Assembly (NCBI RefSeq): GCF_003344625.1
Contig: NZ_QPKJ02000002.1
Span: forward strand, 682,001-746,000
From: Solirubrobacter deserti
GTDB lineage: Bacteria > Actinomycetota > Thermoleophilia > Solirubrobacterales > Solirubrobacteraceae
DNA length: 64,000 bases
Reading direction: 5' to 3'
The position numbers and the translations under genes are program-made. The notes under the pieces are model-generated. The model ran no database searches. It had not been told where the DNA came from and saw only the letters and a program-made list of their open reading frames with translations. Shown piece after piece: positions 1-8,088 of the stretch; the stretch's first letter is position 1; each line of letters begins with the position of its first letter.

Positions 1-332
1 TCGTAGCCGATCTGGTCGGGGTCGAACACGACCAGGACGGCCTCGGTGTGGCCGGTCTTGGCGGTGCAGACCTCGTTGTAGGTGGGGTTGGGGGTGTAGC
101 CGCCGGCGTAGCCGACGGCGGTGGTGTAGACGCCCGGCGTCTGCCAGAACGTGCGCTCGGCGCCCCAGTAGCAGCCCATGCCGACCACGGCGGTCTGCAT
201 CTGCTCGGGGAACGGCGGCTTGAGCGGTGTGCCCAGGACGAAATGCGTCTCGGGGGTGGGGAGCGGCTCGGACCGGCCCTTCAGGGCCTGGTCGGGCTCC
301 ACCATGCGGGTCTTCGTGCCAATGCCAAACAT
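1..332 (-). CDS. msrA: Peptide methionine sulfoxide reductase MsrA, N-terminal part (cut by window edge)
   Basis: Encodes the first ~110 residues of MsrA, which reduces methionine-S-sulfoxide in proteins using thioredoxin as electron donor in the cytoplasm. The diagnostic active-site stretch GCYWGAER, with the catalytic Cys, is followed by [11 protein letters not shown] and by TGHTEAV, in the order typical of the family. The start is the ATG at 332, preceded by AAGGA about six bases upstream, a good ribosome binding site. The C-terminal half lies beyond the left edge, so the resolving cysteines cannot be checked. The next gene is on the opposite strand. Confidence 0.93.
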   Translation of the reverse strand, partial: MFGIGTKTRMVEPDQALKGRSEPLPTPETHFVLGTPLKPPFPEQMQTAVVGMGCYWGAERTFWQTPGVYTTAVGYAGGYTPNPTYNEVCTAKTGHTEAVLVVFDPDQIGY

Positions 333-414
333 ATTCGTCCTTACAGTCTTGCCTGGCCGGGATTCGTTACACGGAAGGTAGACCGAAGCAGGGGTCGCGG
401 TGGACCGAGGGCGG

Positions 415-1428
415 ATGTGCGGCGCGCCCGCGCGCCCGATCATCGCCGTCGTGCAGCGCGCCTTCGCCATCGTCTCGCTCCTGATCGCCGCGGCCGTCGG
501 CGCGGAGCTGTTGGCGGCCTACAACGACACCACGGGCCGGCCGCTCGCGCTGCTCGGGAACCTCGTCTTCTTCGCGGCGCTCTACGGCTGCCCGGCGCTG
601 CTGATCCGGGAGTACGCGCGCCGGACCGGCCGCGGCTGGCCGGCGATCGTGCTGCTGTCCGCTGCCGCCGGGCTGGTGCAGGCCGGCCTGCTCGACCAGT
701 CCCTGTTCGCCGAGCGCTACGGCGAGGTGCGCGGCTGGGAGGCGTCGTTTCGCGCGACGGCGATCGAGCCGCTCGGCGTCAGCGCGTACATGGCGCAGGG
801 CTTCGTCCTCGGCCATGTCGTCTACAGCTTCTGCGCGCCGATCGCGCTCGTGGAGGCGATGGTGCCGTCGATCGCGCGCACCGGCTGGCTGGGCCGCGGC
901 GGCGTGGTGGCCGCGACGCTGCTGTGGGCGCTGGTGGCGGCCGCGATCGTCGCCGATTCCGGCCACGCGACGCTGCCCGAACTGGTGGCGACGCTCGCGC
1001 TGATCGGGGTGCTCGTCGCTGGCGCCGCACGCGCCGGCAGGGCCCGCGGAGCCGGCACGCCTCGGGCGCGCACCGCGCTCGCGGTGGGCTTGCTCGCGGC
1101 CACGGCGCACGCGCTCATGCCCGCCACCTGGGCCGGAACCGCGGGTGCGCTGGTGGTCGCGGCGGCCGCCGGCGTTTGGGTCGCGCGGCGCGAATGGGAC
1201 CTGCGCAGCGCGGCCGCGCTGGCCGTGGGCGCGCTGCTCAGCCGCGGCGCGCTCGCGTTCACCTACTTCCCCGTCGTGGGCGAGACGCCGGCCGGCGCCA
1301 AGTACGCCCACAACGTCGGGATGCTGGCCCTCCTCGCGGTGGCCGGCGCCTACGCGCTCAGACCTCTTCGTCCTCGCCGCCGGTCATCGCCTCCAGCAGC
1401 TCCAGCGCGGCCGCCTGGGCGGGCGTGA
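415..1428 (+). CDS. Multi-pass membrane protein, unknown function
   Basis: About 337 residues rich in Ala, Leu and Val, with roughly eight to nine hydrophobic segments separated by short Arg-rich loops, so an integral membrane protein. I do not recognise a family. The ATG at 415 has GAGG a few bases upstream and is preferred over the in-frame GTG at 400. The last ~24 codons run antisense into the convergent gene that ends at 1358. The final Arg/Pro-rich residues look like read-through of an original stop, so the functional C-terminus may be near 1357. Confidence 0.7.
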   Translation: MCGAPARPIIAVVQRAFAIVSLLIAAAVGAELLAAYNDTTGRPLALLGNLVFFAALYGCPALLIREYARRTGRGWPAIVLLSAAAGLVQAGLLDQSLFAERYGEVRGWEASFRATAIEPLGVSAYMAQGFVLGHVVYSFCAPIALVEAMVPSIARTGWLGRGGVVAATLLWALVAAAIVADSGHATLPELVATLALIGVLVAGAARAGRARGAGTPRARTALAVGLLAATAHALMPATWAGTAGALVVAAAAGVWVARREWDLRSAAALAVGALLSRGALAFTYFPVVGETPAGAKYAHNVGMLALLAVAGAYALRPLRPRRRSSPPAAPARPPGRA

Positions 1429-1735
1429 CGAGCACCTCGCCGCCGAGGTCCTCGAGCTGGGGCCAGAAGCTGGCGTGGACGGCGACCTCGTCGCCGCCGG
1501 CGTCCTCGAGGACGATCACGGCACGGCCCTGGTTCTCGCTCGCGACGCCTTCACCACCTCCGACGGCAGCGCCCGCGGCGGTGAGCACCGCGACCGCGAG
1601 GTCGTGCCAATGCGAGAGCGCGTCCTGGCGCTCCGCATCGGTCATCTGCTCCAGGTGATGGCGATTGCGCTCGGCGAGCGCGGCGACCGCCGCCCCCAGC
1701 GGGGCGTCGGCCAGAAGGTCGTCGACAGAGGACAC
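1358..1735 (-). CDS. Hypothetical acidic protein, 125 aa
   Basis: A small soluble protein with balanced composition: amphipathic helices in the first half (AERNRHHLEQMTDAERQDAL) and a very acidic C-terminus ending GGEDEEV. Neither a signal peptide nor a membrane segment is visible, and no family is recognised. It starts with GTG at 1735, 35 bp before the divergent aldo/keto reductase start. Its amino acid usage looks protein-like, unlike the Arg/Pro-rich opposite-strand frames, which is why I call this strand coding. It overlaps the end of the convergent membrane-protein gene by 71 bp. Confidence 0.65.
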   Translation of the reverse strand: MSSVDDLLADAPLGAAVAALAERNRHHLEQMTDAERQDALSHWHDLAVAVLTAAGAAVGGGEGVASENQGRAVIVLEDAGGDEVAVHASFWPQLEDLGGEVLVTPAQAAALELLEAMTGGEDEEV

Positions 1736-1770
1736 AGGTCCAGTATGGCGCGAGCGCTAGGTTGAGGCCA

Positions 1771-2604
1771 ATGGCTCGGCTAGGACTCGGACTGGCGTCG
1801 CTCGGCCGCCCCGGATATCTGAACATCGGCCACGGCTCCGAGCTGGGGGAGGACAAGTCCGTCGAGGCGCTGCGCCGGCGCGCGCACGAGGTGCTCGACT
1901 TCGCCTACGAGGCGGGGATCCGGGACTTCGACACCGCCCGTTCCTACGGCCGGGGCGAGGAGTTCCTGGGGCAGTGGCTGCGCTCGCGCCGGCCCGAGGG
2001 CGTGACCGTGTCCTCCAAGTGGGGCTACGTCTACACGGCGGACTGGGAGGTGGCCAAGCAGCCGCCCGAGGTCAAGCACCACGATGTCGACACGTTCCGC
2101 CGTCAGCTTTCCGAGACGCGTGAGAACCTCGGCGACTGGCTGGATCTCTACCAGATCCACTCGGCGACCCCGGAGTCGGGCGTGCTGGAGAACGACGCGG
2201 TGCTGAGCGCCATGGTCGAGGCGGACGTCCCGCTCGGCGTGAGCGTGAGCGGCACGAGCCAGGCCGAGACGATCGACCGCGCGGTGGCGCTGAACATCTT
2301 CAGCGCCGTGCAGGCGACCTGGAACCTGCACGAGCGGGCTGCCGGCGACGCGCTCGCGCGCTCCGGGCTGAAGGTGATCGTCAAGGAGGGCCTGGCGAAC
2401 GGGCGCTTGGCGGCGCGGGACGCGCAGGCGCTGGCGGTGGCGCTGGCGCAGCCCTGGGCGGACGTGGTGCTGAGCGGTGCCGCGTCGATCGACGTGCTGC
2501 GCTCGAACCTGCGGGCGTTGGAGACGCCGCCGGAGGACGAGCCGGGGCTCACGGAAGAGAGTTCGGCCTATTGGAAGCTCCGCTCGAACCTCGCCTGGAA
2601 CTGA
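1771..2604 (+). CDS. Aldo/keto reductase family protein
   Basis: A 277-residue (beta/alpha)8-barrel oxidoreductase of the aldo/keto reductase superfamily, expected to use NADPH on carbonyl substrates. The N-terminus shows GLGLASLGRPGYLN; the catalytic Asp-Tyr pair sits in GIRDFDTARSYG; the Lys is in SSKWGY; and QIHSATPES corresponds to the usual QxHxP strand. The C-terminal cofactor region is short compared with ~320-residue members. Start: the ATG at 1771 is preceded by TAGGTT ending exactly 7 nt upstream, a leaderless-type -10, and GAGG overlaps the same stretch. A hairpin follows the stop directly. Confidence 0.88.
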   Translation: MARLGLGLASLGRPGYLNIGHGSELGEDKSVEALRRRAHEVLDFAYEAGIRDFDTARSYGRGEEFLGQWLRSRRPEGVTVSSKWGYVYTADWEVAKQPPEVKHHDVDTFRRQLSETRENLGDWLDLYQIHSATPESGVLENDAVLSAMVEADVPLGVSVSGTSQAETIDRAVALNIFSAVQATWNLHERAAGDALARSGLKVIVKEGLANGRLAARDAQALAVALAQPWADVVLSGAASIDVLRSNLRALETPPEDEPGLTEESSAYWKLRSNLAWN

Positions 2605-2681
2605 CGCCGCGTTCGAAGCGGCGCGTCGGTGGGGGGTGCCGCAATCTACTTTCGCTCAGCGAAAGCTCCGCGCTGCACCCC
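2605..2681. terminator. Stacked inverted repeats between convergent genes (probable bidirectional terminator)
   Basis: Directly after the stop at 2604 there is a CGCCGC/GCGGCG stem (2605-2610 with 2618-2623). Then comes a nested structure: GGGGTGC at 2633-2639 pairs with GCACCCC at 2675-2681 and encloses a perfect 8-bp inverted repeat CTTTCGCT/AGCGAAAG (2649-2665). It lies between two convergent genes and holds no coding frame, so termination is the simplest role. The nested, cruciform-like design is more elaborate than the other hairpins in this window. Confidence 0.6.
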
Positions 2682-2688
2682 TACGCGC

Positions 2689-3540
2689 TCAGCCCTGGCG
2701 TGCGGATGACGTGATCCGCTCACGCAGCGCCGCCCCGCGCCCTGCGGCGACGGCACGCGCGATCCGCTCGGGGGCCATCTCCACGCCCAGCCGGTCCGCG
2801 AGCTCGGCCAGCTCCTGCCGCTCCTCGCTCTCGCGCGCGGCCTTCAGGAACAACCAGCCGAACAGCAGGATCGTGATCACCGACCCCTCGATCATCATGA
2901 TCGCCCCGGCCGCGCTCTGGTCGTTGGCGGCGCTGATGCCCCATTCGGCCTGGCCGCGCGCGTACTGGGGATAGAGCACGCCGCTGGACCAGAACAGCGC
3001 GTTGGCGAGCACGCTCTGGATCAGCCGGATCGCGACGATGTAGCCGATCTTCCAGCCGTTGCCGAACCATCCGGGCTTGGGCAGCGGGCCCAGCAGCGCC
3101 ATCCACATCGCGATGCCGAAGCTCACGAACAGCATGTGCTGGAGCGCGTGCACGGTGTCATTGCTGACCGCGCCCTGATAGAGCGCCGGCAGGTGCCAGA
3201 CGTAGAAGTTGGCCGTCCAGGCCACGAGCGCGACCACCGGGTGCCCGAACGCGCGCAGCCACGGGATCGCGCGCAGCAGCGGGGCCAGCACCGGGCCGGT
3301 GAGGCCGAGCACGATCAGCAGCGCGCCGAGGTCCGCGATCAGCAGGTGCTCGAGCATGTGCGCCCAGAAGAGCTCCTCGCTCATGGTCGCCAGGGGGCTG
3401 GACAGCGTGACCGCCATCAGCGCCAGGCCGCCGTAGAAGCACCACTGGCGCCACGCGGGCGTGTGCACGCGGTGGTTGCGCAGCCAGTACATGACGGCGA
3501 CGACCACCATCGGCAGCAGCTGCAGCGGTGCGAACTCCAT
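2689..3540 (-). CDS. CtaG-type cytochrome c oxidase assembly membrane protein
   Basis: About 283 residues with seven predicted membrane helices and His-bearing motifs in the membrane part (AHMLEHLLIADLGALL, FYVWHLPALYQ, VHALQHMLF), as in the caa3-type CtaG family linked to heme-copper oxidase copper-centre assembly. The C-terminus is a cytoplasmic charged helix (ESEERQELAELADRLG). The ATG at 3540 is preferred over the one at 3570 because TAAGGT ends exactly 7 nt before it and because the longer form would overlap the divergent gene. No oxidase subunit genes are visible nearby. The family call is good; the copper role rests on family knowledge. Confidence 0.85.
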   Translation of the reverse strand: MEFAPLQLLPMVVVAVMYWLRNHRVHTPAWRQWCFYGGLALMAVTLSSPLATMSEELFWAHMLEHLLIADLGALLIVLGLTGPVLAPLLRAIPWLRAFGHPVVALVAWTANFYVWHLPALYQGAVSNDTVHALQHMLFVSFGIAMWMALLGPLPKPGWFGNGWKIGYIVAIRLIQSVLANALFWSSGVLYPQYARGQAEWGISAANDQSAAGAIMMIEGSVITILLFGWLFLKAARESEERQELAELADRLGVEMAPERIARAVAAGRGAALRERITSSARQG

Positions 3541-3568
3541 CGGCCGGACCTTAGATACCGTGCAGCCC
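3541..3568. promoter_or_regulatory. Divergent leaderless promoters, overlapping -10 elements
   Basis: The gap between two divergent start codons is only 28 bp. On the minus strand TAAGGT (complement of 3548-3553) ends 7 nt before the ATG at 3540. On the plus strand TACCGT (3556-3561) ends 7 nt before the ATG at 3569. Both match a TAnnnT -10 spaced for transcription starting at or next to the start codon. Each -35 region must lie inside the opposite gene's 5' end. Confidence 0.6.
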
Positions 3569-4687
3569 ATGTCCAGTCGTGAGACGCCGCCCTACCGCGC
3601 CGACCACGTCGGCAGCCTGCTGCGCCCGCCGGAACTGCTGAAGGCGCGCGAGGATTTCGCCGCGCAGAAGATCGACGCCGAAGCGTTGCGCGGGGTGGAG
3701 GACGCCGCCATCCGCGACGCGGTGAAGCTGCAGGAGGACGTCGGGCTGCGGTCGGCCACGGACGGCGAGTTCCGCCGCGCGACCTGGCACATGGACTTCA
3801 TCTACTCGCTCGGCGGCGTGCAGAAGACGCCGGGCCAGCTGAAGGTCAAGTTCCACAACGCCGAGGGCGACATCGAGTGGACGCCCGCCGCGATGCACGT
3901 GGACGACAAGATCACGCTCGAGAAGCCGATCTTCGCCGACCACTTCGAGTTCCTGCAGAGCTGCGTCACGAGCGCGACGCCCAAGCTCACCATCCCGTCG
4001 CCGAGCATGGTCCACTACCGCGGCGGCCGCGCCGCGATCGAGGAGTCCGTGTACCCGGACATGGACCAGTTCTGGAGCGACCTGACAGCCGCCTACGCCG
4101 ACCAGGTGCAGGCCATGGCCGACCTCGGCTGCCGCTACCTGCAGTTCGACGACACGTCGCTCGCCTACCTGAACGACCCGAATCAGCGGGCCGAGATGGC
4201 CGCCAAGGGCGACGACGCCGAGCACCTGCACGAGTCCTACATCCGCCACATCAACGAGGCGCTTTCTCGCCGCCCGGAGGGGATGGCGATCACCACCCAC
4301 ATGTGCCGCGGCAACTTCCGCTCCTCGTGGGTCGCCGAGGGCGGCTACGACTTCGTCGCCGAGGCGCTGTTCAACGAGCTGGCCGTGGACGGGTTCTTCA
4401 TGGAGTGGGACGACGCGCGCTCGGGCGGCTTCGAGCCGCTGCGGTTCGTGCCCAAGGGCAAGGTCGTCGTGCTCGGGCTGGTGACGACCAAGACGGGCGA
4501 GCTCGAGTCCAAGGATGAGCTCAAGCGCCGGATCGAGGAGGCGTCGCAGTTCGTCGACGTCGACCAGCTGTGCCTCTCGCCCCAGTGTGGGTTCTCCTCG
4601 ACGGTCGAGGGCAACGCGCTCACGGTCGAGCAGGAGATCGCGAAGCTGCGGCTCGTGGTCGAGACGGCCGAGGAAGTTTGGGGCTGA
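3569..4687 (+). CDS. MetE C-terminal-like methyltransferase (YxjG/YxjH type)
   Basis: A 372-residue protein resembling only the catalytic C-terminal barrel of cobalamin-independent methionine synthase. Visible signatures are the N-terminal RADHVGSLLRPPEL, the strand LQFDDTSLAYLND, THMCRGNFRS (probable zinc ligands H244 and C246) and LSPQCGFSST (C340). Stand-alone versions of this type transfer methyl groups to thiols; the exact methyl donor and acceptor are not fixed by sequence. The ATG at 3569 follows TACCGT by 7 nt. The 3' end overlaps the TTG start of the next histidine kinase gene by 10 bp, implying co-transcription, although the two functions have no obvious link. Confidence 0.85.
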   Translation: MSSRETPPYRADHVGSLLRPPELLKAREDFAAQKIDAEALRGVEDAAIRDAVKLQEDVGLRSATDGEFRRATWHMDFIYSLGGVQKTPGQLKVKFHNAEGDIEWTPAAMHVDDKITLEKPIFADHFEFLQSCVTSATPKLTIPSPSMVHYRGGRAAIEESVYPDMDQFWSDLTAAYADQVQAMADLGCRYLQFDDTSLAYLNDPNQRAEMAAKGDDAEHLHESYIRHINEALSRRPEGMAITTHMCRGNFRSSWVAEGGYDFVAEALFNELAVDGFFMEWDDARSGGFEPLRFVPKGKVVVLGLVTTKTGELESKDELKRRIEEASQFVDVDQLCLSPQCGFSSTVEGNALTVEQEIAKLRLVVETAEEVWG

Positions 4688-6009
4688 CGCGCCGCCCGCC
4701 GCTGGCGCTCGGCGTCGCGCTCGCGGCGCTGGGCGTGGCGGCGACCACGCTCGTCCTCTACGCGCTGCGCGACGTCGCGCCGGTCGTCTCGCTCGGCGTC
4801 GTGTACCTGGTCGTCGTGCTCGCGGTCGCGAGCGCGTGGGGCGTTTGGCTGGGTCTGGGGACGGCGCTCGCCAGCGCGCTCGCGTTCAACTTCTTCCACA
4901 TCCCGCCGACGGGCCGGCTGGCCATCACGGGCGGGGAGAACTGGGTCGCGCTGGCCGTGTTCTTCGCCGCGGCGGTGCTCGCCTCGTCGCTGACCGAGCT
5001 GGCGCGGCGGCGCACGGTCGAGGCCGAGCAGCGGCGCCAGGAGGCGGACCTGAGCGCGGAGATGGCGCGCCTGCTGCTGCGCGGCGGGCGGCTGGAGGAG
5101 ACGCTCCCCGCTGTCGGCGAGCGACTGGCGCGGGCGTTCGGCACGCGCAGCGCCTCGATCGTCGCCCAGGCGGTGGACGGCACGTTCCCGCTGCGGGAAG
5201 GGCCGCGCCAGATCGGGACGCTCACCGTGGACGCGCCCGAGCCGGTGCTGCGGCGCATCCAGACGCGGATCGTGCCGGCGCTCGAGGCGCTTCTGGCGGC
5301 GGCACTGGAGCGGGACGCGCTGATGGCCGACGCCGTCGAGACGGCCGCGCTGCGGCGCAGCGACGTGATCAAGACCGCGCTGCTGCGGTCGGTCTCGCAC
5401 GACCTGCGTTCGCCCCTGACCGCGATCCTGACGTCCGCCGAGGCACTGCGCGTCTCGGCCGAGGAGCGGGTGGAGCTGGCCGAGGGCATCACCGAGGAGG
5501 CGACGCGGCTCAGCCGCCTGATCGACAACCTGCTCGACCTCTCGCGGCTGGAGGCGGGCGCCGCCGAGGCCCGCCCCGCGTGGTCCTCGATCGAGGAGGT
5601 GCTGTCCGCCGCGGCCGCGCAGGTCCCCGACGGCCAGTTCAAGCTCGCGCTCGACGACGACCTGCCGCCCGTCCGCGCCGACGCCGCTCAGCTGGAGCGC
5701 GCATTCGCGAACCTGTTCGAGAACGCGCACCGCTACTCCGGCGGCCATCCCATCTCGGTGCGGGCGCGCGACGTCGGCGGTCGCATCCTGATCCGGGTCG
5801 TCGACCGCGGCCCGGGCATCCCCAAGGCCCACCAGGAGCGCATCTTCGAGCCGTTCTACCGGTCCGGCTCGCGCGGCTCCGGCCTCGGACTCGCGATCGT
5901 GCGCGGCTTCGTCGAGGCCAACGGCGGCCGCGTGTGGGTGGAGTCGCTCCCCGACCAGGCGACGTCGTTCGTGGTCGAGCTACCCGTCCCGCAGACGCTT
6001 CCGACGTAG
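4678..6009 (+). CDS. DUF4118 sensor histidine kinase (equivalent to the C-terminal half of KdpD)
   Basis: A 443-residue membrane kinase. Residues ~8-105 form the four-helix DUF4118 domain with its typical FNFFHIPPTG, followed by a short GAF-like linker, HisKA with phospho-acceptor H241 in SVSHDLRSPLTAIL, and HATPase with FENAHRYS (N box), DRGPGIP and GSGLGLAIV. This is the architecture of KdpD without its N-terminal KdpD and Usp domains, which are encoded separately at 8089-9156. The TTG at 4678 has GAGGAAG just upstream and fits the domain boundary; ATG choices further upstream lie deep inside the preceding gene. The 3' end overlaps the convergent DUF389 gene by 30 bp. Confidence 0.88.
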   Translation: MGLTRRPPLALGVALAALGVAATTLVLYALRDVAPVVSLGVVYLVVVLAVASAWGVWLGLGTALASALAFNFFHIPPTGRLAITGGENWVALAVFFAAAVLASSLTELARRRTVEAEQRRQEADLSAEMARLLLRGGRLEETLPAVGERLARAFGTRSASIVAQAVDGTFPLREGPRQIGTLTVDAPEPVLRRIQTRIVPALEALLAAALERDALMADAVETAALRRSDVIKTALLRSVSHDLRSPLTAILTSAEALRVSAEERVELAEGITEEATRLSRLIDNLLDLSRLEAGAAEARPAWSSIEEVLSAAAAQVPDGQFKLALDDDLPPVRADAAQLERAFANLFENAHRYSGGHPISVRARDVGGRILIRVVDRGPGIPKAHQERIFEPFYRSGSRGSGLGLAIVRGFVEANGGRVWVESLPDQATSFVVELPVPQTLPT

Positions 6010-6912
6010 GTACAGCAGCCGCTGCACGTACAGCGTGGCGGTGCCCGCGACGAGGATCGCGGCCAGGTTGACCGCCAGCTGGCCGGTCGACCCCGCGAAC
6101 GTGTCCCAGTCGCCGTAGGCCGCGGCGATTCCAATGTTCGCCGCGGCGGGGATCGTCGTGACCGAGATCAGCACGCCGATCAGCGCGCCGGACTTCGCGG
6201 TGCTGAGACTGAGCATCCCGGCGGCGCCGGCACACAGCGCGACGATGAAGGCGAACGCGTCCGGGCTGGAGATGCTCTTCGACAGCGCGTGGTCGTCCGT
6301 GTTGAACGCGTCCGGGACGATGTTGAACGCGTCGAACAGCAGCGTCGCGGCGATCGTGGCCGCGATCGCGAGCGGGAACCCGATCGCCAGCGCCAGCGCC
6401 GACCGGCGCGCCAGCTGCCCGCGGAGCTGCACGAGCGCGACGCACAGGCCCGCGACCGGCCCGAACTCGGGCCCGACCACCATCGCGCCCACGACCAGGA
6501 TCGGGCTGTCGAGGAAGATGCCGATCGCCGCGATGATCGACGCCAGCACCATGTACAGCAGGAACACGGCGCTGAGCTCGATGCTCTCGCTCGTGCGCTG
6601 GTCGAGCTCCTCCCAGATCACCGCGTCGGCCGGCGACCCGGGCGCGTGCTTCTCCGCCGCCTCCGCGTAGTCGGACACGATGTCCGTCGGGCTGAGCGCG
6701 ATCGACCCCTCGTGATGGATGCCGAGCTCGCGCAGCTCGCTGATGATCACGCTCGCGTCCTCGCGCGCGACGTCGCACATGATCAGGTCTCCGGACGGGT
6801 TCGCGGACGCGCCCTGCACCTTGATCACGTTGATCGCCGACTCGGTCGAGCACAGCCGCGCATGCACCTGCGCGGCCTTCTCGGCGGGAGCGACGATCCG
6901 CAGGTGAACCAT
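5980..6912 (-). CDS. DUF389 family membrane protein
   Basis: About 310 residues. The N-terminal ~100 residues form a soluble alpha/beta domain (MVHLRIVAPAEKAAQVHARL), then a linker rich in Asp and Glu, then about six membrane helices carrying the hallmark Gly/Pro-rich pattern of the DUF389/TIGR00341 hydrophobic family (ILVVGAMVVGPEFGPVAGL, LIGVLISVTTIPAAANIGIA). The molecular function of the family is unknown. The ATG at 6912 faces the next gene with a gap of about 20 bp and has no clear ribosome binding site. The C-terminus is Arg/Lys-rich (YLRRKRLRDG) and its last codons overlap the convergent kinase. Confidence 0.85.
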   Translation of the reverse strand: MVHLRIVAPAEKAAQVHARLCSTESAINVIKVQGASANPSGDLIMCDVAREDASVIISELRELGIHHEGSIALSPTDIVSDYAEAAEKHAPGSPADAVIWEELDQRTSESIELSAVFLLYMVLASIIAAIGIFLDSPILVVGAMVVGPEFGPVAGLCVALVQLRGQLARRSALALAIGFPLAIAATIAATLLFDAFNIVPDAFNTDDHALSKSISSPDAFAFIVALCAGAAGMLSLSTAKSGALIGVLISVTTIPAAANIGIAAAYGDWDTFAGSTGQLAVNLAAILVAGTATLYVQRLLYLRRKRLRDG

Positions 6913-6934
6913 GGCGGGCCATAGGATGGCGGGC

Positions 6935-7408
6935 GTGGAGGACGCCGAGTTCGAGGTCTGGGGCCGCGTGGCGGTCGATCGCGCCGCGGAGCTGCTCGGG
7001 GACGCGATTCCCGACGCGCAGCTGAGCAAGACGACGCGGCGTTCTCGCGCGAGCCGCGGCTACATCCAGCGCTACGTCACGTTCAAGCACCCGACGATGC
7101 CCGCGGACCGGGCGGTGTGGCTGTTCGCGGCGCCCGTGGGGCACGCGTACGACTTCCGGCCGCCGCATGCGCGCATCGGGGCCGGGCTGCTGCAGGACCC
7201 GGACAACGAGCTGGACTCGAACCGGTTCGCGGCCGGGATGACGAAGGGCTTCCCGTTCTCGTGGAAGACCCATCTGGAGACCAAGTACGAGGGTTATCGG
7301 CTCAGCGTCAAGGTCGATCCCGACACGGACGACGCCGAAGCGAAGGCGCAGGAGCTCGCCACGGAGGTCCTGCGCGGTCTCCGGAACGCGGGCCTGCTGG
7401 TGGATTAG
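6935..7408 (+). CDS. Hypothetical protein, 157 aa
   Basis: A small soluble protein of unknown function, starting MEDAEFEVWGRVAVDRAAELLG and containing YIQRYVTFKHPTMPADRAVWL and an acidic helical C-terminus. No family is recognised. The GTG at 6935 is chosen because TAGGAT (6922-6927) ends exactly 7 nt upstream. The same bases also give AGGA as a conventional ribosome binding site at 8 nt. ATGs at 6911 and 6926 are possible but less well placed. Its stop codon overlaps that of the convergent response regulator by 4 bp. Confidence 0.65.
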   Translation: MEDAEFEVWGRVAVDRAAELLGDAIPDAQLSKTTRRSRASRGYIQRYVTFKHPTMPADRAVWLFAAPVGHAYDFRPPHARIGAGLLQDPDNELDSNRFAAGMTKGFPFSWKTHLETKYEGYRLSVKVDPDTDDAEAKAQELATEVLRGLRNAGLLVD

Positions 7409-8073
7409 GCCGCGAAGCGGTAGCCGACGCCCGGGTCGGTGTGGAGGTACTCCGCGCCGATCTTGCGGCGCAGGTTGGACATGTGGACGCGCAGGACCTG
7501 GACGTCGTCGGCGTACTCCGGGCCCCAGCCGTCGACGAGCAGCGCGCGGTGGGTGAGCAGCCGGCCGCGGTTGGTCGCGAGCACGCGCAGCAGGTTGAAC
7601 TCGATCGGGGTGAGGTGGACGCCAAGACCGTCGACGGTCACGGTATGGGCGGCGAGGTCCAGGCGCAGGCCGTCGGCCTCGATGACGGGCTCGGACGTGC
7701 CCGGGGCGGCGCGGCGCAAGGCGGCCTGCAGCCGTGCCACCAGCTCGCGCGGGCCGAACGGCTTGGTGACGTAGTCGTCGGCGCCCGCCGCCAGCGCACG
7801 GACCTTCTCGTCCTCCTCGCCGATCGCGCTCAGCACGAGGATCGGCATCGAGGACCACGAGCGCAGCTCGCGCGTCACCTCGACGCCGTCGCGGTCGGGC
7901 AGCACGAGGTCCACGATCGCGGCCGCCGGGGGCTTCAGGGCCGCCACGTCCAGCGCTTCCTCGGCGGTCGCGGCCTGCAGGACCTCGAAACCCGCCTCGC
8001 GCAGGATGATGCGCAGGGCGCGCAGGATCTGGGGCTCGTCGTCGACGACGAGCACGCGCGGGCGGTCACTCAT
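7405..8073 (-). CDS. OmpR/KdpE-family response regulator
   Basis: A 222-residue two-domain regulator. The receiver has the acidic pair in LVVDDEPQI, phospho-acceptor D55 in VDLVLPDRDG, the Thr/Ser in LVLSA and the Lys in YVTKPFG. The C-terminal winged helix is of OmpR type, with LTPIEFNLLRVLATNRGRLLT, RVHMSNLRRKIG and the terminal DPGVGYRFA. Length and pairing with a divergent KdpD-type sensor make KdpE the best match. The ATG at 8073 has TACCCT ending 9 nt upstream on its own strand. The kdpFABC transporter genes are not in this window, so the regulated target is open. Confidence 0.85.
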   Translation of the reverse strand: MSDRPRVLVVDDEPQILRALRIILREAGFEVLQAATAEEALDVAALKPPAAAIVDLVLPDRDGVEVTRELRSWSSMPILVLSAIGEEDEKVRALAAGADDYVTKPFGPRELVARLQAALRRAAPGTSEPVIEADGLRLDLAAHTVTVDGLGVHLTPIEFNLLRVLATNRGRLLTHRALLVDGWGPEYADDVQVLRVHMSNLRRKIGAEYLHTDPGVGYRFAA

Positions 8074-8088
8074 GACACGCTGAGGGTA
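8074..8088. promoter_or_regulatory. 15-bp divergent start region of the kdpE-like and kdpD-N genes
   Basis: Only 15 bp separate the two start codons. The bases AGGGTA at 8083-8088 read as TACCCT on the minus strand, a -10 for the regulator 9 nt before its ATG, while on the plus strand GAGGG at 8082-8086 is the ribosome binding site of the kdpD-type gene. Transcription of the regulator and translation of the sensor fragment therefore use the same bases. Confidence 0.45.
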
